A stretch of 10,210 bases of DNA. It comes from Methanobacteriota archaeon. GTDB taxonomy: Archaea; Thermoplasmatota; DTKX01; GCA-020343715. Location: contig JAUVRF010000031.1 of NCBI GenBank assembly GCA_030597775.1, positions 1 to 10,210 of the forward strand, written 5' to 3'. The notes under the pieces are model-generated. The model was not told the origin of the DNA and did not search any database. It saw nothing but the letters and a program-made list of their open reading frames with translations. Numbering within the stretch: position 1 is the first letter of the stretch; every line of letters starts with the position of its first letter. Shown piece after piece: positions 1 to 5,836 of the stretch. The position numbers and the translations under genes were made by a program.

Positions 1-662
1 AGGATGAGAACACCTGCCCCCAGTACGAGCAGGTGCGCAACGACATCGACAAGTTCTTCAACGAGTTCCATATCGGTTCGATGGCTCCCGGGGGTTACGT
101 CTGGATATTCAACAAGTCCGAGGACTCGGCCAACGTGGGCATCGGCGTCAACCTCGGAATGGTCAAGGAGGGGGGCGAGGTCAAGAGGTACCTGGACAAC
201 TTCATTGCGAGCCAGCCCCGGCTGGTCAAGGGCCAGAACGTGGAGACCGTGGCCGGGGCGGTGTCGGTCGGCATGCCCCTGGAGTCGGTCACCACCGACG
301 GCCTGATGCTCGTGGGGGACGCCGCAAGGATGATCGATGCCCTTACCGGCGGTGGCGTCGCCAACGCCTGCATCGCCGGCCAGGAGGCCGCGCGGGTGGC
401 CAAGGAGGCCCACGACGCTGGCGATTTCTCCAAGGAGTTCTTCAAGGCCTACGAGATCGCCTGGCGGGCCAAGATCGAGGACCAGCTGTTCCGCAACTAC
501 ATCGCCAAGGAGAAGCTCCTGGAGCTCTCCGACGACACCATCAACAAGGTCATCGACGCACTGCAGGGCTACAAGATCGAAAGGATCACCACTGCGGACA
601 TCCTTCGCATGGTCCAGGAGAGGTATCCTGAGATCATGAAGGAGTTCGAGGACCTCCTGTGA
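1..662 (+). CDS. Geranylgeranyl reductase family protein, C-terminal part (5' end outside window)
   Basis: The reading frame is open from base 3 to the TGA at 660-662, so this is the 3' part of a gene that starts upstream; the GTG at 33 is internal. Family members are FAD enzymes that saturate the geranylgeranyl chains of archaeal ether lipids at the membrane. Visible hallmarks are APGGYVWIF followed by ANVGIG (substrate-cavity region), then LMLVGDAAR and LTGGG, which bind FAD. The C-terminal helical tail (AKEKLLELSDDT to EIMKEFEDLL) resembles the Thermoplasma acidophilum enzyme as I recall it. Two positions differ from the usual pattern: the motif normally reading FPK is FNK, and the Asp-Pro before the TGGG loop is Asp-Ala. 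It could therefore be a paralogue with altered specificity. The N-terminal dinucleotide-binding GxGxxG is outside the window. tsr3 follows directly. Confidence 0.88.
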   Translation, partial: DENTCPQYEQVRNDIDKFFNEFHIGSMAPGGYVWIFNKSEDSANVGIGVNLGMVKEGGEVKRYLDNFIASQPRLVKGQNVETVAGAVSVGMPLESVTTDGLMLVGDAARMIDALTGGGVANACIAGQEAARVAKEAHDAGDFSKEFFKAYEIAWRAKIEDQLFRNYIAKEKLLELSDDTINKVIDALQGYKIERITTADILRMVQERYPEIMKEFEDLL

Positions 663-670
663 GGGCACCC

Positions 671-1285
671 ATGACCAGCAGGTTCCCGGGGACCCATCCT
701 GGTGGGGGCATCCTCCTGGAGGGCGAGTCCGTCCGGGTGTACGTGTTCGATGCTGAGCAGTGCGATCCGAAGAAGTGCTCCGCCCGCCGGCTGGCCAGGT
801 TCGACATGGTGGAGAGCGTCGGCCGCCTGGGATTGCTCCCGAAGAAGGCGATAATGCTCGACCCCTTCGCAAAGAGGGCCCTCTCCCCCGCCGACGCCAA
901 GCAGGCGCGCTATCGGGGGGTGGTGATACTCGATTGCAGCTGGGCCCACGCCGAGGGTACGTTCAAGAAGGCAAAGCGGATCGCCGGCCTGAGGTCCCGC
1001 GGCCTCCCCTTCCTGTTGGCCGCCAACCCCGTGAACTACGGTAAACCCTTTCGGCTGTCCAGCCTCGAGGCGGCAGCTGCCGCCCTCGCCATCCTGGGTG
1101 ACACCGCCCATGCCCACCGGCTGGCAGCGACCACGAACTGGGGCACCACCTTCATGCAGCTCAACGCCGAACCCCTGGAGGAGTACGCCGGTGCCGAGGA
1201 CAGCACCGAGGTCGTCCGCATCCAGGATGCCTACCTTGCTCAGGCCAAGGGCTCCAATCCCCCTCCATCGGAGGACGAGGCCTGA
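671..1285 (+). CDS. tsr3: Tsr3-type SSU rRNA aminocarboxypropyltransferase (DUF367)
   Basis: Tsr3 transfers the 3-amino-3-carboxypropyl group of S-adenosylmethionine to a (methyl)pseudouridine in helix 31 of small-subunit rRNA, a late ribosome-maturation step shared by archaea and eukaryotes. Counting from ATG 671, the protein is 204 residues. It shows the N-terminal EQCDPKKCS segment (about 29-37), LDP (63-65) followed by ALSPAD, DCSW (88-91), the family hallmark AANPVNYG (117-124) and NWG (156-158). This is a full-length, intact family member with a short acidic tail. An in-frame GTG at 659 would overlap the upstream stop by 4 bp and has GAGG 7 nt upstream. ATG 671 has GAGGG 5 nt upstream and sits nearer the conserved core, so I prefer it. 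It is probably co-transcribed with the reductase. Its 3' end overlaps the convergent membrane-protein gene by 46 bp. Confidence 0.93.
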   Translation: MTSRFPGTHPGGGILLEGESVRVYVFDAEQCDPKKCSARRLARFDMVESVGRLGLLPKKAIMLDPFAKRALSPADAKQARYRGVVILDCSWAHAEGTFKKAKRIAGLRSRGLPFLLAANPVNYGKPFRLSSLEAAAAALAILGDTAHAHRLAATTNWGTTFMQLNAEPLEEYAGAEDSTEVVRIQDAYLAQAKGSNPPPSEDEA

Positions 1286-1740
1286 TTGCCCCAATCGATG
1301 ATCTCGCGGATCATGGCGTCATGCTCGCTCAGGGGGAGGAACCGAGGGAACTGGGCGAGGGTCTTCCGGGAAGCGTCCTCTATCTTGACCGTGTGGGCCA
1401 GGTCCCCCATCGTGATCTCCCGTAACCGGGTCATCCTCCACCTGGGAATGGATTCCTCCCTCTCGGAGAGGGTCCAGATCCACAATCGCTCGATCACATG
1501 CACGACAAGGAACTCGCCCTTGATGGTCACCTCGAACTCGAAGGCGGTGCTCTGCACCAGGAACACGTAGATGAACAGGAACAGCAGGAACACTATCAGG
1601 AAGAACCAGTTGAAGTCCCCTCCGGTCATCCAACGGTAGACAGCGATGGCCACGAGGCACGCCCCGATCAAGAGCACGAATAAGGCGATCCTCTTGTTCG
1701 GGGTCCGCACGCCCGTCCAGGTCCTGTCGTCGGTCCCCAT
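1240..1740 (-). CDS. Two-helix membrane protein with C-terminal beta-rich domain, function unknown
   Basis: The protein is 166 residues, with ATG at 1740 and TGA at 1240-1242. Two hydrophobic helices (about 18-37 and 44-62) form an N-terminal hairpin after a polar start containing a few basic residues. Residues 65-150 are soluble and look beta-rich, with alternating segments such as FEFEVTIKGEFLVVHV and HTVKIED, ending in an amphipathic helix (SEHDAMIREIIDW). A membrane hairpin followed by this kind of domain recalls bacterial PH-like (bPH/YdbT-type) proteins, but no diagnostic motif is visible, so that is only a structural guess. It starts 4 bp after the stop of the upstream OB-like membrane protein, so the two are very likely co-transcribed and may act together. 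The final 46 bp overlap the end of tsr3 on the other strand. Confidence 0.75.
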   Translation of the reverse strand: MGTDDRTWTGVRTPNKRIALFVLLIGACLVAIAVYRWMTGGDFNWFFLIVFLLFLFIYVFLVQSTAFEFEVTIKGEFLVVHVIERLWIWTLSEREESIPRWRMTRLREITMGDLAHTVKIEDASRKTLAQFPRFLPLSEHDAMIREIIDWGNQASSSDGGGLEPLA

Positions 1741-1744
1741 CAGG

Positions 1745-2353
1745 TCACGTCCCTCGCCAGTCCAGTGTCTCGGCCCTCCGGGGGCTGAGGAATATCCGGA
1801 CCAGCATGAACACCAGGATGACCATCATGCCGCAGAAGCTGGCCGCGTAGAACGCGGGCACGTACCTGGCCGCGGTGTCCTCGGGATGCTTGGCCATGAA
1901 ATCGGCCCTTATCCTGTTGATACCCACCCCGCCCTCGGTGGTCACCGTTCCCCCGATGCAGACCCGGTCGCCCCGGTGGTAGTCGCCCCCGTGGCGCCCC
2001 TCCTTGGTGACCCTCACGTGGTCGAAGAGGACCAGCACCACGCCCCCCTTGTCGTCCTCGACCCATATCCAGTCCACGTTGTACTCGTATTCCTGGACCG
2101 TCATGATGGCCTTCTGGACATCGACCTCGGTGATGATCACGTCCTCCGAGGTGTTCAGGGCCACGGTCCCCTCCACCCGGGCGTAGTCCCCTAGGTGCAT
2201 CGATCGCACGTCGTCAGCGTCGGAGACGTCCGTGCGGTACCAGTTGAGGTCCTCGACGACCCACAGGTATCCGGCTATGCCAACGAACATCAGGACGAGC
2301 CCGATCACGAAGGTGCCCCACCAGTTTGCGATGCGGTAGACGCCCGGGTCCAT
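1745..2353 (-). CDS. Membrane-anchored protein with probable OB-like domain, function unknown
   Basis: The protein is 202 residues. One N-terminal membrane helix (about 13-33) and one C-terminal helix (about 164-188) flank a soluble domain (54-150). That domain is built of beta segments with two matching 'hydrophilic-GD-then-V-G-TV' units: GDYARVEGTV (55-64) and GDRVCIGGTV (128-137). This layout is typical of an OB-like barrel, although I cannot name the family. The C-terminus after the last helix is basic (SPRRAE). Both helices could place the domain on either face of the membrane; the topology is not certain. The start ATG 2353 lies 49 bp after the permease stop and has an AT-rich TATA-like element about 28 nt upstream. 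It is followed after 4 bp by the two-helix membrane protein gene. A role with the neighbouring ABC transporter is possible but unsupported beyond proximity. Confidence 0.75.
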   Translation of the reverse strand: MDPGVYRIANWWGTFVIGLVLMFVGIAGYLWVVEDLNWYRTDVSDADDVRSMHLGDYARVEGTVALNTSEDVIITEVDVQKAIMTVQEYEYNVDWIWVEDDKGGVVLVLFDHVRVTKEGRHGGDYHRGDRVCIGGTVTTEGGVGINRIRADFMAKHPEDTAARYVPAFYAASFCGMMVILVFMLVRIFLSPRRAETLDWRGT

Positions 2354-2376
2354 GCCCCTTCGATGGTGGTCGGTCT

Positions 2377-2386
2377 ACAAATAATT
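2377..2386 (-). promoter_or_regulatory. Candidate TATA box before the OB-like membrane protein
   Basis: On the minus strand this reads AATTATTTGT, the only AT-rich patch in the 49-bp gap between the permease stop and the ATG at 2353. Its centre is about 28 nt upstream of that ATG, the spacing expected for transcription starting at or just before the start codon. No BRE is clear, and an AAGGGG that might serve as a weak Shine-Dalgarno abuts the start. This suggests the last two genes can be transcribed apart from the transporter. Confidence 0.4.
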
Positions 2387-2402
2387 GATGACCCTGGACA
2401 CT

Positions 2403-3845
2403 TCAGACGGTGAACGTCTCATGGCGCCACTTCTTGTCGATGCGCATGAGCAGGAGCCGGGAGACGGTGGCAAGGACCATGCACACCACGGCCATGGCCA
2501 CGAGCATCCTCCATCCCAGCGCCTCCTCCGCCATGGCGAGGAACGTGATGGCCATCAGGGGTATGATGGACAGGATGGCGAAGCGGGACAGGATCCTAGT
2601 GTCGAAGAGGTAAACGTTGGTCCGGAGACCAGTGAGGTATGCCGTCACCACCACCATGTAGATGGATGTGGAGAACATGACCACGAGGGACACCGGCAGC
2701 CGGCTCCACTCGCCCTTGATGCCCGTCATGACGACGAGGAAGGTGGTGGAGATCCCGCTGGTCAGGATGACGAACATGATCAGCTTGGACTTGACGATGT
2801 CGGGAACCTGGACCGGGAAGGTGCTGTAGTACTCCACGTAGTCGATGTTGTTCAGCCAGCTGTAGATGAGCACACCGAAGAAGCCCACCATGCCCCCGTA
2901 GAATATCGTGGAGAACTGTATCTCGCTTGACACCGTGGTGCCCAGGAACCAGTCGAAGGCGGTGAGGACCACCAGGGGGAGCACGAAGGCGGTTATCAGC
3001 TTGGTCAGTGTGTGGCTACGCATGAGGTCGATCCACTCCTTCGCAAGGTAGGGCTGGTACTTCCCGAATCGACTGAAGCGGGCCGCGACCTCGTCGTAAT
3101 GGCTCACGACCTGAACGACAGGCGACTCCATCTGGTCCTCCACGAGGAGGACCGCCCATGCTGAGAACACCAGGCTGGCCGACACGCTTGCGGCCAGGGC
3201 CCACCAGTCACCGCTGAACTGGAACGCGATGGACGGTACGATGAGTCCCAGGTCGAACAGCTGCAACATGCCTGAGACCACCACGAGGCCGATCACTGAG
3301 ACGGCGAGGGCGACGAAGGCCGCCTGGGAGCGCATGTAGACGCTGGACATGAGGAAGGAGAAGGAGATGGCGTAGAGGAAGGTGGCCGTCATGGTGAAGA
3401 ACAGCATGACCACCGAGGAGACGGCGAAGCCGGTGAAGGGTATCGAGGCCAGCAGGCCGATGGTGAGCGGGAGCAGGGTCATGAAGACGTAGTAGAGCAG
3501 GTCCTTGAGGAAGAAGACAAAGAACGTGTACTTGAAGCTGATCGGCAGGGTCTGGGGGGACGCCAGCAGGAAGGTGGCGTGGCCCCACCTGCGTTCCATC
3601 ATCTCGCGGCCGAGGAAGGAGAAGGCCCCCACGGCCAGACCGTAGAGCAGGAGGGCCGAGTGGACGGCAAGGAGGATGCGATCCCGGCCCATCTCGTCCT
3701 CCAGCAGGGGAAGGGAGACGGCCACGATGAACGCCATCACGGCGAGGAGCGCGGGAAAGGCCGTGGTCGACATGCGACTGGAGTACGAGCTCTGCAGACG
3801 GAACTCCTCTCGGAACATGGCCTTCAGGAGCCAGAGCAGGCTCAT
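2403..3845 (-). CDS. ABC transporter permease, fused 12-helix ABC-2-like
   Basis: The protein is 480 residues and strongly hydrophobic, with about twelve membrane helices in two groups of six (roughly 28-235 and 281-466), separated by a soluble segment (236-280). Each half opens with an amphipathic charged stretch (residues 8-24 and 265-280). Each half also has an ABC-2-type coupling loop: ERRWGHATFLLASP followed by SFKY in the first, and YVEYYSTFPVQVPDIVKSK in the second. It therefore looks like two fused permease halves, so one polypeptide could form the whole channel. The ATG at 3845 overlaps the ATPase stop (ATGA), which shows tight translational coupling. Systems of this type usually export substrates or act on membrane lipids or proteins; the substrate cannot be read from the sequence. 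A basic C-terminal tail (RIDKKWRHE) suggests a cytoplasmic end. Confidence 0.88.
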   Translation of the reverse strand: MSLLWLLKAMFREEFRLQSSYSSRMSTTAFPALLAVMAFIVAVSLPLLEDEMGRDRILLAVHSALLLYGLAVGAFSFLGREMMERRWGHATFLLASPQTLPISFKYTFFVFFLKDLLYYVFMTLLPLTIGLLASIPFTGFAVSSVVMLFFTMTATFLYAISFSFLMSSVYMRSQAAFVALAVSVIGLVVVSGMLQLFDLGLIVPSIAFQFSGDWWALAASVSASLVFSAWAVLLVEDQMESPVVQVVSHYDEVAARFSRFGKYQPYLAKEWIDLMRSHTLTKLITAFVLPLVVLTAFDWFLGTTVSSEIQFSTIFYGGMVGFFGVLIYSWLNNIDYVEYYSTFPVQVPDIVKSKLIMFVILTSGISTTFLVVMTGIKGEWSRLPVSLVVMFSTSIYMVVVTAYLTGLRTNVYLFDTRILSRFAILSIIPLMAITFLAMAEEALGWRMLVAMAVVCMVLATVSRLLLMRIDKKWRHETFTV

Positions 3846-4627
3846 CCCCCCTCGACAACGGGCGTCGGGGGGGCCTCCTTCTCCGGGTTGGAGACCTGGC
3901 GGCCAACGATCCTCATGAAGACCTCTGCAAGCCCGTCCTCTTCCTCGGTCCTCAGCTCGGCAAGGGTGCCCACCCCCCTGAGCTCACCTTCGTCGATGAT
4001 GGCCAGGCGGGAGCACAGGCGCTCCGCGATCTCGAGGAGGTGGGAGCACATGAATATGGTACCACCGTTCGCGATGTACTCCCTGAGGTAGTTCTGGATC
4101 TTCAACTGGAACAGGGGATCGAGGTTGATGAACGGTTCGTCGAGGAACAGCAGGTCGGGTTCGTGGATGAAGGCGGCGCCCAGCATGATCTTCTGACGCA
4201 TCCCCTTGGACATGTCCTTGCAGAGGGTGTGGCGATGCTCACCGAGTTCGAAGAAGTCGATCCAGTGGTCCACACGCCCGCTCCCGTCGGTTATTCCCCG
4301 GGCTCTCAGGACGAACCTGAGGTACTCGTCGCCCGTCAGGAACGATGGCGGAGACTCGAACTCTGGCACCACGCCGACCCTCGAACGGACCTCGACCGCA
4401 CCGTCGGGCAGGTCTATCCCGAGAACACTGGCCTCGCCCGTGCCCGGCTCGATCTGTCCCGTCAGGATCCGTAGCAGGGTGGTCTTCCCTGCGCCGTTGG
4501 GACCGAAGAACCCGAAGAACTCGCCTCGCCTTATCTCAAGGTCGACGCCCCTGAGGGCATGGACCCTTCCGAAGCTCTTACCGAGGGCATTGATCTCTAT
4601 CACGGGCTCAGCAGGGTCTGTGGACAC
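3842..4627 (-). CDS. ABC transporter ATP-binding protein (ABC-2 / drug-export type)
   Basis: This is the ATPase partner of the permease gene it overlaps by 4 bp. From GTG 4627 it is 261 residues. Walker A GPNGAGKT is at 42-49, the Q-loop position reads VVPEF with Glu (common in this subfamily), the signature is MSKGMRQK (about 139-146) instead of LSGGQ, Walker B LLFLDEP is at 159-165, and the switch histidine is in CSH (about 196). All catalytic elements are intact, so it should hydrolyse ATP. The C-terminus carries an acidic and proline-rich tail. The frame is open up to GTG 4681, with an ATG at 4660. I chose GTG 4627 because CAGGAGGT lies 10 nt upstream, a TATA-like TTTTAAAA lies about 25 nt upstream, and the first beta strand (PVIEINALGKSFG) begins just after it. 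The mevalonate kinase gene is upstream on the same strand. Confidence 0.92.
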   Translation of the reverse strand: MSTDPAEPVIEINALGKSFGRVHALRGVDLEIRRGEFFGFFGPNGAGKTTLLRILTGQIEPGTGEASVLGIDLPDGAVEVRSRVGVVPEFESPPSFLTGDEYLRFVLRARGITDGSGRVDHWIDFFELGEHRHTLCKDMSKGMRQKIMLGAAFIHEPDLLFLDEPFINLDPLFQLKIQNYLREYIANGGTIFMCSHLLEIAERLCSRLAIIDEGELRGVGTLAELRTEEEDGLAEVFMRIVGRQVSNPEKEAPPTPVVEGG

Positions 4628-4637
4628 GCCCCAGGCT

Positions 4638-4645
4638 ACCTCCTG
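4638..4645 (-). promoter_or_regulatory. Shine-Dalgarno supporting the GTG 4627 start of the ATPase
   Basis: The minus strand reads CAGGAGGT, a near-perfect match to the anti-Shine-Dalgarno sequence, ending 10 nt before GTG 4627. Neither alternative start (ATG 4660, GTG 4681) has a comparable element; the region before 4681 is pyrimidine-rich. It would be superfluous if transcription starts exactly at the GTG, so it and the TATA assignment just upstream are partly in competition. Confidence 0.5.
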
Positions 4646-4648
4646 AGC

Positions 4649-4656
4649 TTTTAAAA
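4649..4656 (-). promoter_or_regulatory. Candidate TATA box before the ABC transporter operon
   Basis: TTTTAAAA, inside a longer near-palindrome (AGCTTTTAAAAGC), stands out in GC-rich surroundings. Its centre is about 25 nt upstream of GTG 4627, a normal archaeal TATA-to-start distance. It lies inside the longest possible ATPase frame, which supports the shorter start. It would let the transporter be expressed independently of mevalonate kinase, whose stop is only 76 bp upstream of GTG 4627. Confidence 0.5.
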
Positions 4657-4702
4657 GCATTCGTCCACGATTCCCAATCACAAGAAGGGAGCCAGGAGGG
4701 TC

Positions 4703-5650
4703 TCAATCGCCGTCCCGGCGAAGTCCCGGTGCCCTGATCTCCGCGATGAAGGGCCTGCCCCCGGCATCCTGTATGGCCTTGGCCACCCGCTCGGGCTCAT
4801 CGGTGATGGCGATCATGCTGCCACCACCTCCAGCGCCGGTCAGCTTCGCACCGTAGCTGTGGGGCCGCGCGGCCTCCACCAGCCGCTGCAGCTTGGGGTG
4901 GTTGACCCCCAGGATGCTGAGCATCTGGTGGTTCCTGTCCATCAGCTCCCCCAGCCTCTCCACGTCCCCGGCGTTCAGGGCCTCCACACCCTCCATCGTG
5001 AGCTTCCCGATGTCCGCCACGGTCTCCTTGGCGAAGTTGTTGCTCTCCCAGAACCGGCGGACCTTGGCCACGAGCTCCCCGGTGTTCCCCTTGATGCCCG
5101 TGAAGCCCACCACGATGTTCAGCTGGGGCACGTCCACCCGGTGGATGTACCACTCGGCCCCGCCGCGCTCCACGTGCCAGAGCAGCCCGTCCATCGGCCC
5201 CTTGGCCAGCAGGATGCCCATGCCCATGGTGGCCGTGGAGGTGTCAGTGGGGGAGGCCCTGCCCTGTACACCGTACTCGGTGGCGAACGACTGCCGGGCG
5301 ATGCGCTCCCGCTCATCATCGATGGTACCCCCGGAGAGCTCCACGAGGGCACCCATCAGGGACGTTGTGAGGGCCGCCGAGGAACCCATGCCGGAGGAGG
5401 AGGGGATCTCCGAGTCCGTGGCGATGTCCAGGGGTCCGCCGTCCCAGTAGTTCTCAACGGCGTACTTGAAGTAGGAGTGGTGTGCCGCGGTCATCCGATG
5501 CCCGTCGACGAGGTGACCCTTCCCTCCAGCCCGCGGTCGCACGTTCATCTTGAATCGGCTTGTCACGGCCAAGGCTATGGCGGGCTCGCCATACACGACT
5601 GCGTGCTCGCCGAAAAGGATGACCTTGCCAGGTGAACTTGTCCTAACCAC
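4703..5650 (-). CDS. mvk: Mevalonate kinase (GHMP kinase family)
   Basis: Phosphorylates mevalonate to mevalonate 5-phosphate with ATP in the cytoplasmic mevalonate route that supplies isoprenoids for archaeal lipids. The protein is 315 residues, close to archaeal homologues. GHMP motif 1 SPGKVILFGEHAVVYG is at about 6-21, motif 2 EIPSSSGMGSSAA (the phosphate-binding loop) at 81-93, and motif 3 AKLTGAGGGG at 268-277. The segment VQGRASPTDTST (128-139) carries the presumed catalytic Asp136 and matches the archaeal mevalonate kinase pattern I recall from Methanocaldococcus. These features favour mevalonate 5-kinase over mevalonate 3-kinase or phosphomevalonate kinase. The start is GTG 5650, because the conserved SSPGKVILFGEH begins within five residues. 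There is no Shine-Dalgarno, but a strong TATA box lies about 25 nt upstream, so the mRNA is probably leaderless. Confidence 0.93.
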   Translation of the reverse strand: MVRTSSPGKVILFGEHAVVYGEPAIALAVTSRFKMNVRPRAGGKGHLVDGHRMTAAHHSYFKYAVENYWDGGPLDIATDSEIPSSSGMGSSAALTTSLMGALVELSGGTIDDERERIARQSFATEYGVQGRASPTDTSTATMGMGILLAKGPMDGLLWHVERGGAEWYIHRVDVPQLNIVVGFTGIKGNTGELVAKVRRFWESNNFAKETVADIGKLTMEGVEALNAGDVERLGELMDRNHQMLSILGVNHPKLQRLVEAARPHSYGAKLTGAGGGGSMIAITDEPERVAKAIQDAGGRPFIAEIRAPGLRRDGD

Positions 5651-5836
5651 GGCGAATCGTACGTCAACGGTATAGATAAATTTTTGTAGTGAGTCTGCAT
5701 TTTCCTATCGCCCAGTAGGTCAACTCGAGTTTTCTCGGTACTACTGAGCATGCCCGGGGAGTAAGGTAAGCGGGCTACGACGGAGGATGGTACCATCGCC
5801 GTATCCGACGCGAAGAGGAAAATCTACGCTAAGCGG
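5651..5836. other. Divergent intergenic region
   Basis: This 186-bp stretch separates the minus-strand mevalonate kinase from the plus-strand zinc-ribbon membrane protein. Its left end (about 5671-5710) is AT-rich and holds the kinase TATA box. The same patch read on the plus strand (GATAAATTTTTG) could serve the other direction but would leave a leader of roughly 80-130 nt. Further right there is a small hairpin (CGAG-TTTT-CTCG, 5726-5737) and a 10-bp palindrome ATGGTACCAT (5787-5796). From 5765 onward the frame of the downstream gene is open without ATG, GTG or TTG until 5837. I see no tRNA or other RNA gene. Confidence 0.6.
5671..5680 (-). promoter_or_regulatory. TATA box of mevalonate kinase, leaderless-type spacing
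   Basis: The minus strand reads TTTATCTATA, preceded by a purine-rich ACAAAAA that could serve as BRE. The box centre is about 25 nt upstream of GTG 5650, so transcription should start at or next to the start codon. The 20 nt before the GTG contain no Shine-Dalgarno. This is the clearest promoter in the window. Confidence 0.7.

Noticed and set aside
569..1294. 241-codon minus-strand frame opposite tsr3
   Set aside because: It lies entirely over the well-conserved Tsr3 coding sequence and the end of the reductase. Its Gly/Leu/His-rich translation has no domain and is a by-product of GC-rich codon use.
1646..2194. 182-codon plus-strand frame opposite the OB-like membrane protein
   Set aside because: The translation is rich in His, Pro, Asp and Val without motifs, typical of an antisense shadow. 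The minus-strand gene has sensible membrane helices and operon spacing.
3208..3906. 232-codon minus-strand frame within the permease and ATPase 3' ends
   Set aside because: It is out of frame with two clear genes, and its translation is Arg/Pro/His-rich low complexity.
4682..4702. Pyrimidine-rich minus-strand stretch after mevalonate kinase as a terminator
   Set aside because: It is C-rich with only short T runs, whereas archaeal intrinsic terminators rely on long T tracts; too weak to call.
4859..5635. 258-codon plus-strand frame opposite mevalonate kinase
   Set aside because: The mevalonate kinase on the other strand has all GHMP motifs; this frame shows only the His/Pro/Gly-rich composition of antisense GC-rich DNA.
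5726..5737. Small hairpin CGAG-TTTT-CTCG as a possible terminator or RNA element
   Set aside because: The stem is only 4 bp, there is no following T-run, and it sits between two divergent promoters where no terminator is needed.
5575..5796. 73-codon minus-strand frame running from the ATGGTACCAT palindrome into the mevalonate kinase start
   Set aside because: It crosses the kinase promoter and overlaps the conserved kinase N-terminus in another frame; no ribosome site or recognisable protein feature.
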